DNA of 64,000 nucleotides from Diphasiastrum complanatum (taxonomy: Eukaryota; Streptophyta; Lycopodiopsida; Lycopodiales; Lycopodiaceae). The stretch's first letter is position 1, and every line of letters starts with the position of its first letter. The stretch covers positions 2,130,081-2,194,080 of the forward strand of contig CM055113.1 in assembly GCA_029204225.1 (NCBI GenBank), written 5' to 3'. The notes under the pieces are model-generated. The model made no database searches. It was given only the letters and a program-made list of their open reading frames with translations, and was not told the DNA's origin. Both the position numbers and the translations under genes were made by a program. Shown here one piece after another: positions 56,461 to 64,000 of the stretch.

Positions 56461-57288
56461 TTTTCTTGCAATGAACACAAGCTATGCTGGGCTGAATGGC
56501 TCTTTTTCTTGCAATGAACGCAAGCTATTTCTTAATGCCCTTTTTTGTTGTAGTGTAGACATTCCAAGGATGCTTTACCTATTTGTCCTTTTCTTAGGAC
56601 TCTTGACGGTCTTGGAACGTGACTCGAAAATTTCTGGACATGGAGTTTGCCATCCTTTTGTTCTTGAGAAATAGGGCTCTCTCTGAACTATTCACTTGCT
56701 TAGTGTCTTCCTTCATGAGCTTATCATCTGCTACAACTTTGGATGTATCTTCAAGTGTCATGATGGGTGTTCTCATGAGGATTGTACAAGTGATAAGAAG
56801 GTGGAAGTGACTTGGCAAAATGTAAAAACTATTGGACTAGAGGTATTTGATGCTCATGATTTGTTGCTGCCAACTGGAAAAGATTCCCTTCACTTTGTTG
56901 ACATGTTGGTCTAGATCTTACCCGTCCCACTTCAGATTGAGAAGTTGGCTGTTCAAATGCAAGATTTTGTTCTAGGTTTGTGCTCATATACGTCTTGCAA
57001 TCTTTACAAAACTTTTTTGGCTTGTCTCATAGTCTTCAGTTGTCATCATTATGTCTTCCGTAAGGGACAACATAATCAGTGCCAAAGCAAGATCATTCCT
57101 TCTATCCCATTCTTTTGGTTCATCTTCATCCCTAATTTCTGCTCCATTGACAACACTCCATAGTCCTCGACCTCACATCGTTTGTGCTTCCAGATTCGAT
57201 ACTTTCAACCATCCAGAACTATCACAATCTTCTGATGCGGATTGGAGTATTTGATGCCTGATCCTAGATTCTATCTAGTGCTCAAGCC
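56235..57288 (-). pseudogene. copia gag and protease start
   Basis: On minus from 57288 the sequence follows a copia gag: a start region with WLKVSNLEAQ (frameshifted), LALALIMLSLTEDIMM, then LITCTILMRTPIMTLEDTSK and VVADDKLMKEDTKQVNSSE (56818-56594), a zinc-knuckle remnant CKKKSHSA, and the NSGATSHIT protease site near 56290. It is the longer version of the fragment at 44240-44566. Frameshifts and stops are frequent. Confidence 0.75.
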
Positions 57289-57300
57289 GCTCTAATACCA
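57289..57300 (-). promoter_or_regulatory. copia primer-binding site (minus)
   Basis: On minus TGGTATTAGAGC, one mismatch from the initiator Met type, stands between the LTR (57301 onward) and the gag. Confidence 0.75.
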
Positions 57301-57671
57301 TGAAAGAAAGCGGAGATAATGCCACTCAACAAGATCTAAATTGATTCTGATTGAACTACTGAATGTAAATCACACAAGAGCATAACCACAAGAAAAATTC
57401 AATAACATAGATAACGTTTGGAGAATAATGTGCAATAGCTTTTGTTTTTGTATTGGTTTTTTGATACATACATATGTCTTCACGTTCTTCACCTTCTTCT
57501 CACTTTTTTTTCTCCTCTTTGCTACGCTTCTCGCTTCTGACCTTTGTTCTTTGATCGTAGTCAGATTTATACCTGCCTACTAGGGATTACAAGGAGTTTA
57601 GATTAATTACTAAAAACTAAGCTCTAATTGTACTTTCTCACTTCAAGCAACGCCTCAATTTCCTTTCTTCA
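57301..57671 (-). repeat. copia 5' LTR (minus), end tentative
   Basis: On plus it starts TGAAAGAAAG next to the PBS, and CCTTTCTTCA at 57662-57671 is a near inverted copy, giving about 371 bp. Minus-strand GGTATAAATC near 57570 may be its TATA box. An alternative end at about 57944 (CTTTCA) cannot be excluded. Confidence 0.5.
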
Positions 57672-57966
57672 CCAATATGACAGTAGTCCTTGTGAGGCGT
57701 TGCAATATAATACAAAACGTATGAAATATTTCCGGCATGTGAGCCATCTCACCTCTCCTTGAAGTATGTGTCACGGGCATCTGCCTTTAACTATGAGGTA
57801 CTACATAGCTGGTCATCCTTATGACTAAGGTCAAAATCCCGATGTTTTACCCATTGATTATCCTGATAAGGCCATCTATATGTGACATTACCAGATGGCT
57901 TTTTATCCAAAATATTGATGAAAAAAGGGCCTTTGTCCCTTTCAACAATGGCGACTCAACTGGGGA
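57672..57966 (+). repeat. possible LTR end plus second-type gypsy PBS
   Basis: TTCAACA at 57941-57947 followed by TGGCGACTCAACTGGGGA (57949-57966) looks like an LTR terminus and a primer-binding site of the kind TGGCGACTC.GCTGGGGA found in plant gypsy elements. No gag follows within the 280 bp before the gypsy E RNase H. 57967-58247 holds nothing else. Confidence 0.4.
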
Positions 57967-58247
57967 GGGCAGTTCTTGCCCAAAACGGACTCAGAATTTT
58001 GATTTCGCACATTTCTTGCAAAGTCTCATCCGTTGGGCTATAGAGTCACCGTATCAGCACTTCAAACCATTCTATACACACTTCAAACCATTCTAGACAA
58101 ACTTTCCTCGAGTGATCCAACTGAATAATGGAATGGTGTGAATTTTTAATAGCTTCTGACAACTTAAACTGCCTTCATAACAGCCCTAGAGTTCAAAACT
58201 CTCAACCTTTGGATAGCAGCTTTCAATCATCTCACACCAAAATGTAC

Positions 58248-59182
58248 TTAGGGCTTCAATGTCCTCCATTCATCTTGATCATTTGCATAACATTTATTGT
58301 TTATCAGCACCATCTCAGAATTGTAAACCACGTCTTGGTCAAAAGTTTGATTAGCTAACTGGTCCGGTTCACTATTACACTGATGTTGTACACGAGACAC
58401 CGTAGCAGAAGTAAATAGATCCATCAACTTGTGTATTTCTTTCACGTAAATTGTCAAGATAGGATTCCTAACATTCCGTAAGTGGATTGACAAATTACAA
58501 ATCAGAGCAGAATTGCTGAATATTGATAAATGAGTTATTTGTTTCTGGTCAACTATCCTCAATCCGACTATCAAAGTTGTAGCTTTTGTCGAGTTGCAGG
58601 TATAGTGTTTGCCAAGGCAGACATCCCAATAAGCTATCAGCATACTAGCATCATCTTTCAACACAACTCCGATATTACCTTGCATTCTACTGCCACCATC
58701 GAACTACAAGAATCACAAACTTGCATATCTGACAACTTTAATCACTTCTTGATTTGTTTGTGACATTGACTGGTGTGTCCATATAATGGCCTTCTATATC
58801 GCATAATATTATTGTATTGTTCCTGGAAATCTTCTTTAGAACATATGGTCCCAACCAAATGGGCATCAGCTTACCAGGAAAAAATTCTCTCCTAGCATCG
58901 TAAAACAGAACCAATTGTCCCCAACCCGAAACTAGTAATGTTTGGCCTTTAGATCGTGTGATTGTTTAATCTGCCTCTTCTTTCTTTCCATCTACAGTAG
59001 TGCTCTAGTACGCTTTTCATCCAACTTACTCAACATCAAGAGTCATTGTCAACGGATGGTTCATAATGTAGATCATGGTCCTTGGAGAATTTTAATGTCT
59101 CCAGTTCAATTTCAATAGGTGAAACACTTTTAGTACCATAGATCACAAAGAAAGGAGACTATCCGATGTTGGTTTTGAAAGC
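58248..59182 (-). pseudogene. gypsy E integrase C-terminus and post-integrase RNase H, copy 2
   Basis: The segment 58487-59182 matches 46763-47477. Minus reading: the C-terminal integrase stretch with GPY module (WLGPYVLKKI near 58860), then an RNase H domain starting FDGGSR (58703-58686), open to a stop at 58248. Blocks: GNIGVVLKDD, a CNSTKATTLIVGL helix, FSNSALICNL, RNVRNPILTIYVKEIHKLM and NSEPDQLANQTFD. Compared with the RVT_3-type RNase H pattern (DG, E in NNQAEY, D in GDS, D in A/PD.LAN), the first and last acids remain, but Glu is Lys and the third acid is Asn. The enzyme would be inactive. The copia A LTR at 59184 truncates the integrase. Confidence 0.8.
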
Positions 59183-59183
59183 C

Positions 59184-60055
59184 TGTAGAAAAAATAGTAA
59201 TAATTCTTCCACAGAGAACACGATGCAAGTTTGCATAAATCAAACTAATATCAGTGTCTTCAATCACAATTTTATTTGATCTATGTACTAATTAAACAGT
59301 ATTAGTTTTGATTGAATACGCGTGCAAAAATTATATGCGAAAGTAAGAGACAACTTAAGACTAGACAATAAGAAACCATTGATCAAAAAATGATTTTTAT
59401 AACTGTGAATCTGATTCATCAATATACATCTCTTGTTGTCTTATCTTGCTGTTGTCTCTCTGATTGAGTGAGTGTGTTACAACAAGTAGTGCACGTGTAT
59501 TTATATTGTTAAAGGACAGGTCTTTTGGCCTTTTAGTATTAACAATAGATATCTAACTGTTTATGATGGTTGATATTCAAATAGACGCTCTGTTTCCAGG
59601 CTCGAATAACATCTGTTAGCGAATAATTCGTGACAGTTCATCTCTTCATCTTAGTTTCGTGTTTCGCAAATTGTTTGCGACAAATGACAATTATTGAGTT
59701 TGAAGAAGAAATCTAGAATATTTCGCGAACTGTTCGAGATAGTTTCGCGATAGGTGAGCTTGAAGAATAGTCCAAAAGATTTCACGAATTGTTCGTGACA
59801 TCTGAGGCTTGAACAAGAAACAAAATATTTTGCGACAAGATTTTGTTCGCAAATCTTTCAAGCTTTTACAAGAAACTGTTTCACAAATCTTTCGAGTTAA
59901 CTGCAAGACAAATTTTTCGAATCCTTCATGAATATTTTCAAGTTGGTCATGCATAGAAATGTTTCAAGTTCACGTTCGTTTCTTTCTCATCCTTTTTCAA
60001 GTAAACTGCATTCTTTGTTAGTAGAATCAAGATATGTCTAATCAGTTGTTCTACA
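59184..60055 (-). repeat. copia A LTR, copy 2
   Basis: 872 bp, termini TGTAGAA and TTCTACA, with a polypurine-like stretch beyond its inner end. TTCNNGAA words persist: TTCGCGAA near 59721, TTCACGAA near 59782 and TTCATGAA near 59926. It sits inside gypsy E sequence. Confidence 0.85.
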
Positions 60056-60906
60056 ACTCCCTCTCAAAGCGGCACTTGGATTAACCCCAATTCTCTTCGC
60101 TGCTTCTCGAACAAAGTTTTACTTAGTGGCTTTGTAAAGATATCAGCTGTCATTTCCTCTGTGGGTATGATGACTGTCTTCAGTATCTTCTTCTCGACTA
60201 AGTCCCAAATTATATAATACTTGATAGCTATGTGCTTCGTTTTGGAGTGAAATACAGAATCTTTTGTAAGATATATTGCTTAAGTGTTATCCATTAACAA
60301 GACATAAGGTTTAGAACTAGATTTATCAAATCCTTCCAATATATATTTAATCCAGATCAGTTCGTTTGCCATCTTGGCTGCTGATACATATTCCGCTTCA
60401 CAGGAAGATTGGGCTACTGATGTGTGCTTCTTGCTAATCCAGAGTATGGATGCGCCAGATGATAGAGTACAACCTCCTGAAATACTTTTGCTATTATCCT
60501 TCATGGATGCCCAGCTTGCGTCATCGTAAGATTCAATGTGAAATCCAGCTTCCTTTGAATAACACAGTCCATAAGTCTTTTGTTTCCTAGAGACATTCCA
60601 ATGCAATGATCCTGGTATCTGATTATATTCGCTTAGCCTGTATATTGCAAACGCTATATCATGTTTGGTGTTGTCTGCTAAATATAACCATGATCCAATC
60701 AGCCTATGATAGGGTGTTTTGGCCATTCGTTCCTCTTCCTCGAGAGTCTGCGGACAATCTGCCTTGCTCAGTATTGTTACAACTATCATGGGAATATGCA
60801 CAACTTTGCATTCGAGCATGTTGAAGTCTTCAATGATCTTTTGAGTGTACTTTTGTTGGTGAAGATACAACTTACCACCTTCAAAGTCTCTCACGATCTA
60901 CAAGAT
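60056..60906 (-). pseudogene. copia A RT end and RNase H, copy 2
   Basis: From 60894 to a stop at 60280 the frame is open for about 205 codons: FEGGKLYLHQQKYTQKIIED, KTPYHRLIGSWLYLADNT, YDDASWASMKDNSKSISGG, SSCEAEYVSAAKMANELIW. After the stop it continues with the closing RNase H block. Relative to copy 1 it lacks 22 bp near 60597. It begins abruptly at about 60906, the same junction to copia B as in copy 1. Confidence 0.9.
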
Positions 60907-63267
60907 TAGATAGATTTTAGCTTTCAGGATCGAATTCAAGCTCTTCATCATTCCAACCAATGCATAAATGTTTCTACAGATATTGTAAGAGGACCGGCCA
61001 CGAAATCAAGGACTGTCGAACCTTGAAATAAAACAACGAAAAGAATAAACAGTTCCAACAACAAGCACACAGTGCTACAACCAGTCATCAAATGAGCAAC
61101 AAGAGGAAGATGAAGCAACTTTCATGACCAAAGTCGGAGAACAACAGAATATTGATTTCTGGTATTTAGATTCCAGAGGAGTAACTCAGCACATGACTCA
61201 CCATTGTGACTGGTTCAAAGACTATAGTCATCCACCCATTCTCGAGTTGTGCAACTTGGAGACAACTCATCACATTCAATCGAAGGCGAAGGAATAGTCA
61301 GAGTTGAATTCAAAAGAGGTGAACTCAAATTGCTGTCCAACGTTCTCCACGCTCCAAATCTAACCAAGAATATGCTCTTTGTTAGTAGAATTACCGATTC
61401 AGGTCGGAGGGTCGAATTCAATACATAAGACTGCACAATTCTTGACAAATCCTGGAAGGTTCTAGCCTACGGAAGAATAAGAGGCTATCTTTACAAAATC
61501 AGCCATTGCTACTCTTCTAACAGTCAAGCTCTTCACATAGCCACTTTTGAATTAACTGATATGTTGTGGCATTTCATACTTGGCCATCTTAACTTCAACA
61601 GTATTAAAAAAATGTCAACTCAGAGTCTAGTACAAGATCTATCATCTGTCAACAAGCTGTATTATCAGCAAGCATGCTAGAAGTCCCTTCATTTCAGACT
61701 CAATTCATACATCCAAGGGCTTGCTCGACCTTGTACACGACAACGACATTTGTGGCTTGTCGATGCAAACTGCTTCCATAGGGGGAGCTCTCTATTTTCT
61801 AATCTTCATCGATGACTTCTCTCGAAGGATTGCTACCTACTTTATGAAGAACAAATTCGAAGCATTCAAGTTCTTCAAGCACTTCAAGGCGTCTACAAAA
61901 AATCAGACCCAAAGGAAGATCAAGGCTCTACGCACAGATGGAGGGAGAGAGTACATCTCCGCAGAATTCAAGGAGTTCTGCAAGGCCAGTGGAATACATC
62001 AACAATATACAACCAACTACTCACCTCAGTCCAATGGTGTAGCTGAATGGAAGAATCGGAGACTCATCAAAAGTGCCAAGTGCATGCTGGCCCATGCCTC
62101 TCTTCCAAAGAAATTCTGGACATAAGCTTTTACTATAGCTGCCTATTTACAGAATCGATCCATTACCAAAGCCTTGAATGACATGACACCTTATGAGTTC
62201 TGGACAAGATCAAAACCATCACTCAGATATATTCGAGTGTTTGGATGCATCGCTTTCGTTCAGATCCTTGAAGATCTAAGAAGAAAGCTAGATGACAAAA
62301 GCAGAAAAACGATTTTCATCGATTATTCTCCAGACCACAAGGCATACAAGCTCTACAATTTGGATACGATAAGGCATTTACCAGTAGAGTTGCCATTTTT
62401 GTGGAAGACCAGTTCATTGACCATAAGGGAAATGCTGCTAACAAATCTAACCCAAGGATCGAGCAACCAAATAATTCCGATCCAGGGATTCCAGAAGGTC
62501 AAACAGGTCCAGACAGCCTCCATCCAGATATATGGATGATCCAGCCTATTACTTTGTGTAGGAACCAACCACCATTTCTGAGGCTATGTCTACTCCTGAT
62601 GCTAACCAATGGAAAGCAGCGATGGACACCGAATTCGAATCTCTAATGGAGAATCAAACATGGATAGTCACAGACTTGTCAAAGGACCAAATCCCAATTC
62701 TATGCAAATGGATATTCAAGATGAAGTACGACACTGAAGGAAGGCTAAATCATTACAAGGCTAGGCTAGTCGGCAAAGACTTTTCCTAGATTCCAGATTT
62801 GGATTATTCAGAAACCTTCAACCTAGTTGTCAAACATGCTTCATCCACCTACTCCTCTCCTTTGTAGCCGTAGTAGATCTTGAGGTCCACCAGAGGGATG
62901 TCTAGACTGCTTTCCTCAATGGAACCATCAAAGAGGAAATCTATATGATGAAGCAAGAGGGATACGAACTCAACACATTTTTCATAGAGAATGGTTTGAT
63001 TCCAAACTGAACAGACTCGAATGTTTATTTCAAGTCTATATCAGATTACTTCATCATCATCACTCTCTATGTAGATGATACACTCTTATTCAGTAATAAT
63101 CAGAATCTGATGAAGGATACAAAATGCATGCTGGCCCAGAAATACAAGGTGACCCACTATTGTCTTGGAATCTTAATCCAAATCCAAGGAGATCGACCCA
63201 GTACACTGATTTTTATCAGTCAGCAACGATATCTCAACAATGTGCTGGAAAAGTATGGAATGGTCAA
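60907..63267 (+). pseudogene. copia B gag-pol, copy 2, truncated in RT
   Basis: The same order as 2041-4400: knuckle with Tyr for the first Cys; protease site DSRGV; integrase 61721-62400 (DNDICG, RTDGGREY, NGVAEWKN, catalytic acids kept); and RT from 62586 with YVDD near 63070. Stops near 61430, 62123 and 62790 and a deletion near 62840 break it. At 63267 it changes, inside RT, to the interior of the 7942-13347 element. Confidence 0.93.
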
Positions 63268-64000
63268 CTCTCAGATAGTAGGAATTCGAGAGTATATTAC
63301 CAACCAGATGGGTTGTCTTATGTGATGATAAAACCATATGCATACTCTTGTTAAATCACAATTTTATTAATGGACTATTATGATCCATTTGGAATAAATT
63401 TGGGGGTACTCCAGTATCTGATGGAATAGATATGCGCATATCTGGTATAGGAATTCCAGATGGAGTTTTTAAGATCTTTGGAATATCGGATAATGCAGTT
63501 AAAGATCTTCTTTGAAGGAATTGAATTCCTTGTACCATATTGGATATCTATTGGTATATGCTTCAGCTATTTTGATTCTTTTTCCTTCTGGTTTTTGATG
63601 AATACGCTTAGGTCATTTCGATTGTATATGAACGAGGGGTCTCGTCCATACCAGGGTCAATGCCTAGTGGTATTCTTAGATGATATTGTCATCTGCTGTG
63701 GAAACTTAAGGAAATGGAGAATTCAATAGTTGGAGGTATTTTTCTGGAAATGGTCGAAGATTGGATCCTATATTGGATATAGGATGATTAGATAATCTTT
63801 TTGATTTTCTATTGAGCATATCTAAAAGCAAAGAACTTTCTTGGAGAGAAAACTGCTAGTATGGGACATCAGTGATTTCAAAGAGAAAATTCTTGTGTGA
63901 GAATGTTTCGTAGACTAGTGGTTAGTATTTACATTATTGGTAATGCTAACAGTTGAGACCATTGGTTAATCTTGTTTAGGGTATTTGGAGAGGTTATGAG
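63268..64000 (+). pseudogene. gypsy interior with RT remnant, copy 2
   Basis: It matches 10931-11670 along its whole length to the window end. The RT block at 63460-63729 shows LRSFRLYMNEGSRPYQ and VVFLDDIVIC, the FLDD box intact. Continuation beyond the window is expected. Confidence 0.8.

Overview
This is eukaryotic nuclear DNA from a land plant with a large, repeat-rich genome. The evidence is a single-exon dirigent gene, Ty1/copia and Ty3/gypsy LTR retrotransposons with plant-type primer-binding sites, a BAHD acyltransferase exon and AT-rich spacers with pyrimidine microsatellites. The species cannot be named from the sequence; a fern, lycophyte or gymnosperm would fit such nested, old elements. 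Bacterial features (operons, ribosome binding sites, rRNA) are absent. No tRNA gene or CRISPR array was seen.

Only one gene looks intact: a secreted dirigent-family protein at 34869-35438 (+), with a TATA box upstream and a poly(A) signal downstream. Nearly everything else is decayed transposon. Layout: 245-5854, a head-to-head composite of copia A (minus) and copia B (plus); 6217-7872, a copy of an unrecognised ORF family ('family X', minus); 7942-13347, a complete but decayed LTR element with a gypsy-type RT remnant; 13643-16200, a 645-bp duplication, one copy carrying an LTR insertion with a 5-bp target duplication; 16238-18850, family X and a gypsy integrase C-terminus (minus); 18852-23530, copia C with 5' LTR, gag and pol; 23531-26480, copia and gypsy fragments around a second copia C LTR; 28008-29425, a gypsy gag and a copia B gag/protease; 29430-31261, minisatellites and the leader of a minus-strand element; 32784-33222, the C-terminus of a Pif1-like (Helitron-type) helicase.

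Right of the dirigent gene: 36910-38205, family X (plus); 38346-39523, a third copia C LTR and a gypsy gag; 39524-43552, mostly unassigned with one copia RNase H scrap; 43553-48370, copia scraps and a minus-strand gypsy E whose pol appears to carry an RNase H after the integrase; 48600-52490, LTR, PBS, leader and gag of another gypsy element (F); 52560-53094, the BAHD acyltransferase exon; 55347-55709, an unknown ORF; 55738-59182, a rearranged second copy of 43553-47477; 59184-63267, a second copy of the copia A/B composite; 63268-64000, a second copy of the middle of the gypsy element at 7942-13347.

The genes do not form a pathway. The biology here is that of a transposon graveyard: nested insertions, chimeric elements, captured or stranded host exons, and regulatory repeats inside LTRs. 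The observations most worth checking are family X with its conserved, heat-shock-element-like upstream region, the post-integrase RNase H of gypsy E, the twice-present copia A/B chimera, and the BAHD exon directly behind a gypsy gag.
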